A DNA stretch of 64,000 nt from Gammaproteobacteria bacterium (lineage in GTDB: Bacteria > Pseudomonadota > Gammaproteobacteria > Pseudomonadales > Azotimanducaceae), in assembly GCA_012960535.1 (NCBI GenBank), contig DUBB01000051.1:62001-126000 (forward strand). The letters are read 5' to 3'. This document shows positions 53,417-63,403 of this stretch, in pieces. How positions within the stretch are numbered: position 1 is the first letter of the stretch; each line of letters starts with the position of its first letter. Made by a program: the position numbers and the translations under genes. The notes beneath the pieces are model-generated. The model was not told the DNA's origin. It saw nothing but the letters and a program-made list of their open reading frames with translations, and did no database searches.

Positions 53417-56124
53417 CAGTGATACAGGTCGACGGACAAGAATATGAAGTAGAAAGTGGTGCTAATCTGCTCGAAGCCCTGCTATCGGCCGGTCTCGACG
53501 TACCCTATTTCTGTTGGCATCCTGCTATGGGAAGCGTTGGCGCCTGCCGACAATGTGCTGTTGTGCAATATGCCAACGAAGAAGACACGCAAGGTCGAAT
53601 CATCATGAGTTGTATGACACCGGTGACTGACAACGCGCGTTTCTCCGTCGCTACTGAAAGTGCAACTGGTTTTCGCGAATCAGTCATCGAAAACCTCATG
53701 CTGAACCATCCTCACGACTGTCCGGTATGCGAAGAAGGCGGAGAGTGCCATCTCCAGGACATGACCGTGATGGTGGGCCATCACGATCGTCGCTACACCG
53801 GTAAGAAAAGAACTCATAAAAATCAATATCTGGGCCCGCTTATTGGTCATGAAATGAATCGCTGTATCACCTGTTATCGATGCGTTCGTTTTTACCAGGA
53901 CTATGCCGGGGGTTCTGATCTATCAGCCTTCTCATCTAGAGACAGGGTCTATTTTGGAAGAGCAGAAGACGGTGTGCTGGAAAATGAATTTGCCGGCAAT
54001 TTAGTCGATGTCTGCCCAACCGGCGTCTTTACGGACAAAACCCTGTCAAAGCACTACACCCGTAAATGGGATTTACAATCCGCCCCGACGATCTGTGTAG
54101 GTTGTGCACAAGGCTGCAACACCTACACATCAGAACGATACGGCGAAGTTCGTAGAGTAAACAACCGCTTCCAAAAAGATGTTAATGGTTATTTCCTCTG
54201 TGATCGTGGCCGCTTTGGTGCAGGGTTTGTCAACTCGAGCAAGCGCATTAAACAGGCAGGAATCCGCGGAGAAGATGGCCTGTATCAGGCTGTTAGCCTG
54301 GTAGATGCTATAGCTCGTATCCGCGATATGATTGCCGGTAGCCAGCATGTTGTAGGCATAGGCTCAGCCAGAGCCAGCCTGGAATCTAATCAAGCATTAA
54401 AAAACCTGGTTGGTGAGGACAATTACTGTAACGGTATGGCTGATATCGAACGCGAAATGCATTCCGTTATTGTAGATGTATTGAAAAGTGATATCGCCAC
54501 GCCGGGTATGCGTGAAGTCGAGGACTATGACGCCATTCTGGTATTGGGTGAAGATATTACCAATCACGCACCTCGGCTGGCATTGTCGGTACGCCAGGCG
54601 ACCCGCAACAGAGCCAGCGAGATGGCGGCAGAGACCAGGCTGGCCCTCTGGCAGGACGCCGCTGTACGAGAGCTGGCACAAAACAGCCTAAGCCCGCTGA
54701 TGATTGCAACACCGACCGAGGACAGACTCGATGATGTTGCCACATTAAGCACGCGACTCAGCCCTGCAGACATTGCCCGGCTGGGTTTTGCTATTGCGGA
54801 TCGATTACGGGGTAATCCGCAATCAGGCAGTGATGCCTTCAAAGCTACCGTTGATGCCGTAACCCAGATGCTAACAGATGCAAAGAAACCCCTGATCATA
54901 AGCGGCACCAGTACTTCTAATCCCGATATATTGCGCTCTGCAGCCAATGTTGCAGCCGCCCTGAAAGAATCTAATAAAGACACTGGCGTGTGCCTGTGTG
55001 CCAGCGAATGCAACAGCATAGGTGTCGCTCTGCTTGATAACCAGAATTCACTGCCCGCTCTACTGGCCTCATCACCAGATACGGTGATCGTCCTGGAAAA
55101 TGACCTTATCTCGGCAATGACTACGGCGCTCCAGCAACAGTTGGCCTCGATAAAGAATCTGGTGGTACTCGATCATCTGGACAATGCCACTGCATCCATG
55201 TCTAGCCTGATCCTACCAGCAGCAACTTTCGCGGAAGCCGAAGGAACCTATGTCAATAGCGAAGGCAGAGCGCAACGATCGCTGGCAGTATTTTCACCGG
55301 GACACCTTGGTGCTGCCAGTCAAATTGACGCCAGCTACCACCTACTGGATGCGATCGCCGAGAAAACTCGCACCTCATCAGAGGTTAGAGCGGAGATGGT
55401 CGCCCAGAGCCCACACCTGGAAAAGGTTATCAGCGCAGCACCCAGTGAAGATTTCAGTGTTCACGGCAGTAAAGTCGCTCGTATGTCGCATAGGGCGAGC
55501 GGACGTACTGCAATGCTTGCTGATGTTTCTGTACATGAACCTCAGCAGCCGATAGATGCAGATTCGGCCATGTCATTTAGCATGGAAGGTGTCCAGCAAC
55601 AAGCACCTGCCAGTCTGCGGGCATTCACCTGGTCTCCCGAGTGGAACTCAAACCAGTCAATTCTGAAGTTTCAGGAGACAGTTGCCGGCAGGGATCGTTT
55701 TGGAGAATCGGGCGCTCTGCTACTGGACAAAAGCCAACCCGCAATGGTTTACGATTCAACCGTGCAGCATACTGGCGGATTAATACCGCAACATCATATC
55801 TTCGGTAGTGAGGAGCTCACCTGCCATGCCGAAGAACTGGCAAGCCTGATGCCTCAGCTTTATATAAAGATGAATAGCCATGCAGCCAAACAACTGGGTG
55901 TCACAACCACGGATGGCCTTGCCTACCAGGCTGAAGCACAGACTCTGGAATTCCAAGTTGTCATCGAAGAATCAATTCCTGACGACTGTCTGGTTTACCC
56001 TTTGATACCGCAAACCCGCTGCCTGACAGGGCTTACCGACGCCCCGCTGGCACGGATCGATAACTGGGAGCCTCCAGCCGCACCAGTTGCGGCACAATTG
56101 ATTACGACTGATAGAGCAAACTAA
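53413..56124 (+). CDS. nuoG: NADH-quinone oxidoreductase subunit G
   Basis: 903 aa from the ATG at 53413, which overlaps the nuoF stop (ATGA); the frame runs nine codons further upstream inside nuoF. N-terminal [2Fe-2S] domain (CWHPAMGSVGACRQC near 34-48), then CPVCEEGGECHLQD and HEMNRCITCYRCVRF, and a CVGCAQGCNT motif (about 227-236) with a later Cys in YFLCDRGR, which provides the extra cluster N7 found in E. coli-type enzymes. The rest is a molybdopterin-oxidoreductase-like domain without cofactor. Stop overlaps nuoH (TAATG). Confidence 0.97.
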   Translation: MTVIQVDGQEYEVESGANLLEALLSAGLDVPYFCWHPAMGSVGACRQCAVVQYANEEDTQGRIIMSCMTPVTDNARFSVATESATGFRESVIENLMLNHPHDCPVCEEGGECHLQDMTVMVGHHDRRYTGKKRTHKNQYLGPLIGHEMNRCITCYRCVRFYQDYAGGSDLSAFSSRDRVYFGRAEDGVLENEFAGNLVDVCPTGVFTDKTLSKHYTRKWDLQSAPTICVGCAQGCNTYTSERYGEVRRVNNRFQKDVNGYFLCDRGRFGAGFVNSSKRIKQAGIRGEDGLYQAVSLVDAIARIRDMIAGSQHVVGIGSARASLESNQALKNLVGEDNYCNGMADIEREMHSVIVDVLKSDIATPGMREVEDYDAILVLGEDITNHAPRLALSVRQATRNRASEMAAETRLALWQDAAVRELAQNSLSPLMIATPTEDRLDDVATLSTRLSPADIARLGFAIADRLRGNPQSGSDAFKATVDAVTQMLTDAKKPLIISGTSTSNPDILRSAANVAAALKESNKDTGVCLCASECNSIGVALLDNQNSLPALLASSPDTVIVLENDLISAMTTALQQQLASIKNLVVLDHLDNATASMSSLILPAATFAEAEGTYVNSEGRAQRSLAVFSPGHLGAASQIDASYHLLDAIAEKTRTSSEVRAEMVAQSPHLEKVISAAPSEDFSVHGSKVARMSHRASGRTAMLADVSVHEPQQPIDADSAMSFSMEGVQQQAPASLRAFTWSPEWNSNQSILKFQETVAGRDRFGESGALLLDKSQPAMVYDSTVQHTGGLIPQHHIFGSEELTCHAEELASLMPQLYIKMNSHAAKQLGVTTTDGLAYQAEAQTLEFQVVIEESIPDDCLVYPLIPQTRCLTGLTDAPLARIDNWEPPAAPVAAQLITTDRAN

Positions 56125-57101
56125 TGGAAGAACTTACTATTTTTCTGGTCATCTACGGTACCCTGCTGGGTGCATTTGGCGCTGCTGCAGTCCTGGTCTG
56201 GTTTGAACGCCGACTACTGGGCTTCTGGCAGGACCGATTAGGACCTAACCGGGTCGGCCCTTTTGGCATTGGCCTTGCCCTGGCAGATGTTATTAAACTG
56301 CTGGCTAAAGAAGACTGGGTACCGCCTTTTTCAGATCGTCTGGTTTTTATCTTTGCTCCAACAGCAGTCGTTATCACAATGCTGCTGGGTTTCGCCGTAG
56401 TACCTTACACAGAACATCTGTTCATCGCTGATCTTAATATAGGCCTGCTGTTTTTCCTCGGCATGACGTCTCTTGCTGTCTATAGCGTTCTGCTCGGGGG
56501 TCTGGGTTCGCACAACAAATATGCTTTATTGGGGGGATTACGCTCGGCCGCACAGATGGTCAGCTATGAAGTCTTCATGGGCTTATCGCTGATGGGTGTT
56601 GTGATGATCAGCGGCTCGTTCAGCCTGGTCGATATCGTTAAAACCCAGGCAGAACACGGCTGGTTCGTAATTTCCCAGTTTCTCGGATTTATCGTGTTTT
56701 TAATGGCGGGTATTGCGGAAAGCCATCGTCTGCCCTTCGATCTTCCTGAAGCTGAACACGAACTGGTGGCAGGATTCCATACCGAATATTCAGGCATGAA
56801 ATTCGGCCTGTTCATGCTCGGTGAGTACCTGAGCCTGATCTTGATTTCGTCAATGATCACCACGATCTTCTTTGGCGGCTGGCTGGGACCAAGCTTTCTA
56901 CCGGATCTGGTGCTGGACTTTGTACCGCCCATCTTCTGGTTCTTTGCTAAAACCGGCACCTGCATCTGCTTCTTCATCTTGTTGCGGGCAGCCATCCCAA
57001 GACCACGCTATGACCAATTAATGTCCTTTGGCTGGAAACTTTTACTACCCCTGACATTGGTTAACTTACTCATTACGGGAGCGGTACTCTTATGGCTGTA
57101 G
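56124..57101 (+). CDS. nuoH: NADH-quinone oxidoreductase subunit H
   Basis: 325 aa, eight predicted membrane helices. Conserved quinone-chamber motifs: [19 protein letters not shown] (about 29-47), [32 protein letters not shown] (about 198-217) and [13 protein letters not shown] (about 288-300). Connects the peripheral arm to the proton-pumping arm. Overlaps nuoG by one base; 43 nt before nuoI. Confidence 0.97.
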   Translation: MEELTIFLVIYGTLLGAFGAAAVLVWFERRLLGFWQDRLGPNRVGPFGIGLALADVIKLLAKEDWVPPFSDRLVFIFAPTAVVITMLLGFAVVPYTEHLFIADLNIGLLFFLGMTSLAVYSVLLGGLGSHNKYALLGGLRSAAQMVSYEVFMGLSLMGVVMISGSFSLVDIVKTQAEHGWFVISQFLGFIVFLMAGIAESHRLPFDLPEAEHELVAGFHTEYSGMKFGLFMLGEYLSLILISSMITTIFFGGWLGPSFLPDLVLDFVPPIFWFFAKTGTCICFFILLRAAIPRPRYDQLMSFGWKLLLPLTLVNLLITGAVLLWL

Positions 57102-57144
57102 CGAGGACTCTCATAACGACCAGGTTGGTAATAACGGGGTTGCC

Positions 57145-57672
57145 ATGCTGAAAGCAATCTTAAGCCAGATTATTTCCCTTTATCGAATCTGCCTGCACCT
57201 TTTTGCCAAGGCAGATACAGTGCAATACCCCGAGGAGATGCCTTATCTTGCACCGCGCTATCGCGGTCGGATTGTGTTAACGCGCGACCCCGATGGCAAT
57301 GAACGCTGCGTTGCCTGCAATCTATGCGCCGTTGCCTGCCCCGTGGACTGTATTGCCCTGCAAAAAGCAGAAGATGAACATGGTCGCTGGTACCCCGAAT
57401 TTTTTCGGATCAATTTCTCTCGCTGCATCATGTGCGGCATGTGCGAAGAAGCCTGTCCTACCTATTCAATCCAGCTAACCCCTGACTTCGAGATGTGCGA
57501 ATACGACAGGCAGAACATGGTGTATGAGAAAGAGCATCTGCTGATCAGCGGCCAGGGTAAATATCCCGGCTACAGCTTTTACAATGTCGCCGGCAAAGCG
57601 ATTAAAGACAAAGACAAGGGCGAAGCGCTAAATGAAGCACAGCCTATCGATATAAAGAGCTTGCTACCCTAG
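57145..57672 (+). CDS. nuoI: NADH-quinone oxidoreductase subunit I
   Basis: 175 aa, two 4Fe-4S motifs of the ferredoxin type: [15 protein letters not shown] (about 55-69) and [15 protein letters not shown] (about 94-108), carrying clusters N6a and N6b. An amphipathic N-terminal helix ([16 protein letters not shown]) anchors it to the membrane. 8 nt before nuoJ. Confidence 0.97.
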   Translation: MLKAILSQIISLYRICLHLFAKADTVQYPEEMPYLAPRYRGRIVLTRDPDGNERCVACNLCAVACPVDCIALQKAEDEHGRWYPEFFRINFSRCIMCGMCEEACPTYSIQLTPDFEMCEYDRQNMVYEKEHLLISGQGKYPGYSFYNVAGKAIKDKDKGEALNEAQPIDIKSLLP

Positions 57673-57680
57673 GAGTTAGT

Positions 57681-58199
57681 ATGATCCAGTTAGGACTATT
57701 TTACATGGCAGCGACGATTACCGTTGTCGCATCGCTGCTCGCAGTAACAAGATACAATGCCAGCCATGCACTGATTTACCTCATCGTATCGCTGCTCGGC
57801 TCGGCCATCATTTTCTATGTGCTGGGCGCGCCCTTCGCGGCTGTCCTTGAAGTCCTCATTTACGCGGGTGCCATCATGGTCCTGTTTGTCTTTGTCATCA
57901 TGATGCTCAATTTAGGCGCCGCCGGGGTTGACAACGAACATCAGTGGTTACAACCCCGAATGTGGATTATTCCATCCCTGTTATGTCTGCTGCTACTGGC
58001 TGAAATACTTTTTCTCCTGAACACTTCTAGTCATGCGCTTTCAGGCACTGTGGTAGGCCCCAAAGTCGTCGGCATTGAGCTATTCGGGCCTTATGTACTT
58101 GCAGTCGAGATTGCCTCCATGCTGTTGCTCGCAGGTCTTGTGGGCGCCTACCACCTGGGCCGCAGGTATCTGCTCGATATGAGAGGAGAGTCGCTATGA
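57681..58199 (+). CDS. nuoJ: NADH-quinone oxidoreductase subunit J
   Basis: 172 aa, five membrane helices. Family pattern [20 protein letters not shown] (about 30-49) and [20 protein letters not shown] (about 56-75), the pi-bulge helix region of complex I. Stop overlaps the nuoK start (ATGA). Confidence 0.96.
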   Translation: MIQLGLFYMAATITVVASLLAVTRYNASHALIYLIVSLLGSAIIFYVLGAPFAAVLEVLIYAGAIMVLFVFVIMMLNLGAAGVDNEHQWLQPRMWIIPSLLCLLLLAEILFLLNTSSHALSGTVVGPKVVGIELFGPYVLAVEIASMLLLAGLVGAYHLGRRYLLDMRGESL

Positions 58200-58513
58200 G
58201 TGTCGCACTAACCATCCCGATGGAGCATGGCCTGCTGCTAGCAGCCATCCTGTTTTCCATTGGTTTGCTGGGCGTTATGGTCCGAAGAAACATCATATTC
58301 ATTCTCATGTCACTTGAAATCATGTTAAACGCCTGTGCCATGGTATTTATCATTGCCGGTGCCCACTGGGGCCAGGCCGATGGCCAGATCATGTTCATGC
58401 TGATTCTAAGTGTCGCTGCTGCTGAGGTCGCCGTGGGGCTTGGTCTACTATTGCAGGTGTTTCGCAGATTCGACTCACTGGATATCGATAAAGCTAACAG
58501 GATGCGGGGCTAA
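58196..58513 (+). CDS. nuoK: NADH-quinone oxidoreductase subunit K
   Basis: 105 aa, three membrane helices, with conserved glutamates in MSLEIMLNA (about 38-46) and [12 protein letters not shown] (about 73-84) used in proton transfer. MrpC-like antiporter relative. Translationally coupled to nuoJ; 2 nt before nuoL. Confidence 0.96.
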   Translation: MSVALTIPMEHGLLLAAILFSIGLLGVMVRRNIIFILMSLEIMLNACAMVFIIAGAHWGQADGQIMFMLILSVAAAEVAVGLGLLLQVFRRFDSLDIDKANRMRG

Positions 58514-58515
58514 AG

Positions 58516-60363
58516 ATGGCTGATTACGTTTTTCTCATACCGTTGATGCCGCTGATCGGCTTTCTCCTGCTAGTGGGTACGCTGGGTAAACTGCCCAGGT
58601 TATGGGTTGGCCTGATTGGTGCCGGCTCGATCGCCATCGCTTTTATGCTGGTGGTACTTACCGGCCTGGAATACCTTGGCCAGGCTGATCCTACGCCGTA
58701 CACAGTCGATATCTACACCTGGATGCAACTGGCTGGCTTTACAGCGAACGTGAGCTTTCTGATAGATGGTTTATCGCTAACCATGCTGTCAGTTATTACC
58801 GGTGTGGGCTTCCTCATCCATGTCTATTCTGCCCTCTTCATGTGGCAGGATAAGGACTACAGTCGTTTTTTCAGCTACATGAACCTGTTTGTAGCAGCCA
58901 TGCTGCTACTGGTGCTGGCCGATAACCTGCTGGTACTGTTTGTCGGCTGGGAAGGTGTTGGCCTGTGCAGTTATCTGCTGGTCGGATTCTGGCATGAAGA
59001 AAACGCTAATGGCGCAGCTGCACGCAAAGCATTTGTGGTCACCCGGGTCGGTGATACTGCCATGGCCCTGGGAATGTTCTTATTGTTTGTTCACCTTGGC
59101 ACCCTGGATATCCAGGCTATGGCCGCCCAGGCAACACAGATATGGCAACCCGGTGACCTCATCGTGACCATCGCCTGCCTGCTCCTGGTTGGCGGCGCTG
59201 TCGGTAAATCTGCCCAGCTACCGTTACAAACCTGGCTTCCCGATGCCATGGCCGGACCCACCCCTGTAAGTGCACTGATTCACGCCGCTACCATGGTGAC
59301 CGCAGGCGTTTACCTGATCGCCCGCACCCATGAACTGTTTTTACTTGCACCTGCTGCCTTACTTACGGTGGCGGTCATCGGTGCCATTACGCTACTCATG
59401 GCAGCCTTCGCGGCCATGGCACAAACCGACATCAAGCGAATACTCGCCTATTCAACCATCAGCCAGATCGGCTACATGTTTCTTGCCCTCGGTGTCGGTG
59501 CCTGGTCTTCGGCTATCTTTCACCTGATGACTCACGCCTTTTTTAAGGCCCTGCTATTCCTGGCAGCGGGTGCGGTCATCTATAGCCTGCATCACGAGCA
59601 CAATATATTTCGCATGGGCGGGTTACGCAAAAAACTGCCGGTCGCATTCTGGAGTTTCGTCATAGGTAGCGCAGCCTTGGCTGCACTACCCCTGACATCC
59701 GGTTTTTATTCCAAGGACCTAATCCTGCTGGCCACTTATCACCATAACGCTTTCGGAGGCTGGCTCCTGGCCGCTGGCATGCTAGGCGCCCTGCTGACCG
59801 CGATCTACAGCTTTCGCCTGGTGTTCATTGTTTTCTTTGGTGAAGTGAAGACCCAGCCCGACGCGGCGGCTGGCAAACTGATGTCTATACCTTTAATGAT
59901 CTTAAGCCTTCTGGCGATCATTGGCGGCTGGTTTACGGTACCAGTCGAATCCGTTTTCCCGGTCGCGGCGGAAAGCGATCATACCGGTTTGATGCCGATG
60001 ATAATTGCTGGCGTACCAATTCTGGGCGTACTGCTGGCCTACCTCATTTATTTAAAACCCGTCATCCCCATCAGCCTGTTTACCCAGTCTGCTTTAGGCA
60101 AGCAACTCATCGCCTTCTGGTACAGCCATTGGGCCATGGATTGGATCTACGACCGGCTGCTGGTCAAACCTTACTGCGCCGTTGCCGCTATTAACCGAAA
60201 AGATATAATAGACTGGTTTTACAATGCGGTTGCTGATGTCCTTCGTTCTGCCCATCAGTATTCAACTATTAGCCAGTCTGGACAACTCAGAACTTATGTC
60301 GCAGTGATTGCGGCAGGTCTGGTACTGACACTCGCTGTTTTCCTCGGGATCCTTATACCATGA
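58516..60363 (+). CDS. nuoL: NADH-quinone oxidoreductase subunit L
   Basis: 615 aa, antiporter-like membrane subunit with about 16 helices. Conserved parts: FVGWEGVGLCSYLLVGFW (about 142-159; proton-path Glu), KSAQLPLQTWLPDAMAGPTP (about 235-254; Lys) and MTHAFFKALLFLAAG near 335-349. The long C-terminal lateral helix region follows residue about 490. Stop overlaps nuoM (ATGA). Confidence 0.97.
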   Translation: MADYVFLIPLMPLIGFLLLVGTLGKLPRLWVGLIGAGSIAIAFMLVVLTGLEYLGQADPTPYTVDIYTWMQLAGFTANVSFLIDGLSLTMLSVITGVGFLIHVYSALFMWQDKDYSRFFSYMNLFVAAMLLLVLADNLLVLFVGWEGVGLCSYLLVGFWHEENANGAAARKAFVVTRVGDTAMALGMFLLFVHLGTLDIQAMAAQATQIWQPGDLIVTIACLLLVGGAVGKSAQLPLQTWLPDAMAGPTPVSALIHAATMVTAGVYLIARTHELFLLAPAALLTVAVIGAITLLMAAFAAMAQTDIKRILAYSTISQIGYMFLALGVGAWSSAIFHLMTHAFFKALLFLAAGAVIYSLHHEHNIFRMGGLRKKLPVAFWSFVIGSAALAALPLTSGFYSKDLILLATYHHNAFGGWLLAAGMLGALLTAIYSFRLVFIVFFGEVKTQPDAAAGKLMSIPLMILSLLAIIGGWFTVPVESVFPVAAESDHTGLMPMIIAGVPILGVLLAYLIYLKPVIPISLFTQSALGKQLIAFWYSHWAMDWIYDRLLVKPYCAVAAINRKDIIDWFYNAVADVLRSAHQYSTISQSGQLRTYVAVIAAGLVLTLAVFLGILIP

Positions 60364-61877
60364 CTGTAATCGAAGTAATGCTGCTATTGTTTGTCGGCGG
60401 TGTGCTGGCCTGGTTATCGCAACGCTGGCACTCACATTGGCCTAAATGGATTGCACTCATTACCTGCGTATTATCGAGCGTTCTAATGCTACCCCTGTAC
60501 TACCAGGAATCAACAACTGTACTGGACCTTGCCGGCGCACCCTCGTACTGGATCGAATATGTTCAGTATTCATGGATCCCCAGATTCGGTATCAGCTTAA
60601 TTTTTGCGCTGGATGGCTTAAGTCTGATGATGGTTAGCCTGACCCTGTTCCTGGGGTTTGTCGCCATATTATCTTCCTGGACCGAAATCAGTGAGCGGCC
60701 AGGCTTTTTTCAATTTAACCTGTTATGGACACTGGCAGGCGTAATTGGTGTTTTCTCCAGCTTGGATCTATTCCTGTTTTTCTTTTTCTGGGAAGTCATG
60801 CTGATCCCCATGTATTTCCTGATAGCCATCTGGGGCCATGAACAGCGCGCCTATGCCGCAATGAAATTTTTTATATTCACGCAGTTCAGCGGGCTACTCA
60901 TGCTGGTGGCGATCCTGACACTGGTGTTAGTCAACGCCGATCAATCGGGCCAGCTAACATTCAATTATTTTGAACTGGTGGGGCATAACCTGGGGTCAGG
61001 TCTGAGCCTGCTGGTCATGCTGGGCTTCTTCATAGCCTTTGTGGTGAAATTACCTGCATTTCCGTTTCATCCCTGGTTACCTGATGCTCATACTCAGGCG
61101 CCTACTGCGGCCAGTGTACTGCTGGCAGGCATTCTCCTTAAAACAGGTGCCTACGGTCTTATACGATTCACAGTCCCGCTATTTCCCGAGGCATCCGCAA
61201 CGATAGCAGAAGTAGCCATGGCGCTGGGTGCTATCAGCATTATCTACGGGGCCATACTGGCCTTTGCTCAAACTGACTTCAAACGGCTGGTCGCCTACAG
61301 CAGCGTCAGCCATATGGGCTTTGTGCTGGTCGGCGTGTATGCATTTAACGCCATCGCCATGAAGGGTGCGGTCATGCAGATGGTGGCCCATGGCTTTTCA
61401 ACCGCTGCCTTATTCATGATGGCGGGCGCAATCCAACATCGTATACACACCCGCGACATGACCCTGATGGGTGGCCTCTGGCAGGCCATGCCGAAAATGG
61501 GCGCGGTGGCATTGTTCTTTATCGTTGCTTCACTGGGTATGCCCGGGCTGGGTAATTTTGTCGGAGAATTCCTGGTTCTGCTAGGTGCTTTTGCAAGCAA
61601 TGTGACCATTACCGCTATAGCTGCTATCGGTTTAATCACAGGTGCGATCTATTCGCTCATCGCCATGCAGAGGGTTTTTCAGGGCAGTGATAGTAATAAA
61701 AGGACATTATCAGACCTGGACAGCCGGGAATTCACAGCCCTCATACCGCTCATACTGGGCCTGATATGGCTGGGCGTGTACCCGCAGCCGGTTTTTGATC
61801 TGGTCGACCCAGCCTTAGCAACGCTCCACCAGGTGGTGACAGGTGCGACCAGCCAGCTAATAGGGAACATGCCATGA
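60360..61877 (+). CDS. nuoM: NADH-quinone oxidoreductase subunit M
   Basis: 505 aa, antiporter-like membrane subunit, 14 helices. Motifs FFWEVMLIPMYFLIAIWG (about 142-159), KLPAFPFHPWLPDAHTQAPT (about 230-249) and FAQTDFKRLVAYSSVSHMG (about 302-320). Pumps protons in the distal arm. Coupled to nuoL and nuoN by ATGA overlaps. Confidence 0.97.
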   Translation: MTVIEVMLLLFVGGVLAWLSQRWHSHWPKWIALITCVLSSVLMLPLYYQESTTVLDLAGAPSYWIEYVQYSWIPRFGISLIFALDGLSLMMVSLTLFLGFVAILSSWTEISERPGFFQFNLLWTLAGVIGVFSSLDLFLFFFFWEVMLIPMYFLIAIWGHEQRAYAAMKFFIFTQFSGLLMLVAILTLVLVNADQSGQLTFNYFELVGHNLGSGLSLLVMLGFFIAFVVKLPAFPFHPWLPDAHTQAPTAASVLLAGILLKTGAYGLIRFTVPLFPEASATIAEVAMALGAISIIYGAILAFAQTDFKRLVAYSSVSHMGFVLVGVYAFNAIAMKGAVMQMVAHGFSTAALFMMAGAIQHRIHTRDMTLMGGLWQAMPKMGAVALFFIVASLGMPGLGNFVGEFLVLLGAFASNVTITAIAAIGLITGAIYSLIAMQRVFQGSDSNKRTLSDLDSREFTALIPLILGLIWLGVYPQPVFDLVDPALATLHQVVTGATSQLIGNMP

Positions 61878-63322
61878 CAACCTTCCTGCCACTTTTACCG
61901 CTTATGATTCTCACGGGCGCAATATTAGTCCTGATGATGGCGATTGCCTTCATGCGCAACCTGGCACTGTCGTGTGGGATTTCGGTCATAGGCCTTTTGC
62001 TGACATTAATTTCAATCATCTGGGTAAATCTTAATCTGGAACCGTCTTATGTCACCCCCTTACTCAGGGTAGATGACTTTGGGCTGTTGTTTTCCGGCAT
62101 CATGGCGGTCACCGCCTTATTCATATGTCTGCTTGCTTACAGCTACCATCAAAACCGCGGAGAACATCAGGACGAATTTTTCCTGTTACTGCTCCTAGCC
62201 ACTCTGGGTGCTATGGTTCTGACTATCAGCGTGCATTTTGCTTCCTTTGTGCTCGGCCTTGAATTGCTTGGAATCTCCATTTATGCGTTGATCTCTTACC
62301 CCACCAAGGGTGTGTTCAGCCTTGAAGCCGCCCTGAAATACCTGATCTTATCGGGCATATCTTCAGCGTTTATCCTATTTGGTGCTGGATTGCTGTATGC
62401 AGTATCAGGCACTCTTTCATTCGCCGATTTTGCCGCTGGAGGAATACCCAACACAGGCACCGGTCAGGTATTTGTACTGGCAGGCAGTGCAATGATGCTG
62501 GCTGGTATCGGCTTCAAATTATCCCTTGTGCCTTTTCACATGTGGACACCGGACGTATACGAAGGTGCGCCGGCACCTGTTGCAGGTTTCCTGGCGACAA
62601 TATCAAAAGGAAGTGTCTTTGTTGCGCTGATGCGATTTTTCCTTGCCGTAGATGGCTATCAATACGACTCCATCATGACCGGCCTGTACTGGATTGCCGG
62701 TCTGTCTATGTTGCTCGGTAATATCCTGGCATTACTGCAGTCCAGCATTAAGCGATTGCTGGCTTATTCATCTATCGCCCAATTCGGATACCTGATGGTC
62801 GCGTTTATCGCAATCAGTGAGTTGGCGGGCAAGCATCTTGCCATCGAGGCTGCGGTATTCTTCCTGATTGCCTATTTTATCACCACCATTGGTGCCTTCG
62901 GTGTGGTCACCATCATGTCCGATAAGTCTGAAGATCACGATCTTGACAGCCTGGATGCCTACGAAGGCCTGTTCTGGCAACGACCCCTTCTGGCAGCATT
63001 TATGAGCATCATGTTACTGTCTCTCGCTGGCATACCACTCACTGCTGGGTTTATCGGCAAATTCTATATTCTTGCCAGCGGTGTTGAAAGCCAGTTGTGG
63101 CCCTTGCTGGTTATCGTTGTCATTGGTAGCGGTATCGGACTTTTTTATTATCTGAGAGTCATTTACGCGATGACTAAAAAGGCCGCCGCAAATACCGATA
63201 TTGAGGTGTCTGCAGCCGGCGGCTGGACCATGGCAGTGGTCACCCTGGTGCTGCTCGTTCTGGGCGTTTATCCAGGTCCGGTCATTGAATGGGTTAGCAA
63301 CATGGCGCTGCAATTAGTTTAG
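61874..63322 (+). CDS. nuoN: NADH-quinone oxidoreductase subunit N
   Basis: 482 aa, third antiporter-like subunit. Motifs LELLGISIYALISY (about 129-142), FKLSLVPFHMWTPDVYEGAP (about 214-233) and SSIKRLLAYSSIAQFGYLMV (about 290-309). Last gene of the nuo operon; no clear terminator hairpin follows before the convergent lyase gene 81 nt away. Confidence 0.97.
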   Translation: MTTFLPLLPLMILTGAILVLMMAIAFMRNLALSCGISVIGLLLTLISIIWVNLNLEPSYVTPLLRVDDFGLLFSGIMAVTALFICLLAYSYHQNRGEHQDEFFLLLLLATLGAMVLTISVHFASFVLGLELLGISIYALISYPTKGVFSLEAALKYLILSGISSAFILFGAGLLYAVSGTLSFADFAAGGIPNTGTGQVFVLAGSAMMLAGIGFKLSLVPFHMWTPDVYEGAPAPVAGFLATISKGSVFVALMRFFLAVDGYQYDSIMTGLYWIAGLSMLLGNILALLQSSIKRLLAYSSIAQFGYLMVAFIAISELAGKHLAIEAAVFFLIAYFITTIGAFGVVTIMSDKSEDHDLDSLDAYEGLFWQRPLLAAFMSIMLLSLAGIPLTAGFIGKFYILASGVESQLWPLLVIVVIGSGIGLFYYLRVIYAMTKKAAANTDIEVSAAGGWTMAVVTLVLLVLGVYPGPVIEWVSNMALQLV

Positions 63323-63403
63323 GCTGAAAGAAAGTAATCAAATCCCCAGGTTCTGCCTATACAGCCCAAACGCAAATCTCTGGCTGACCTCATGGTAAGG
63401 GAT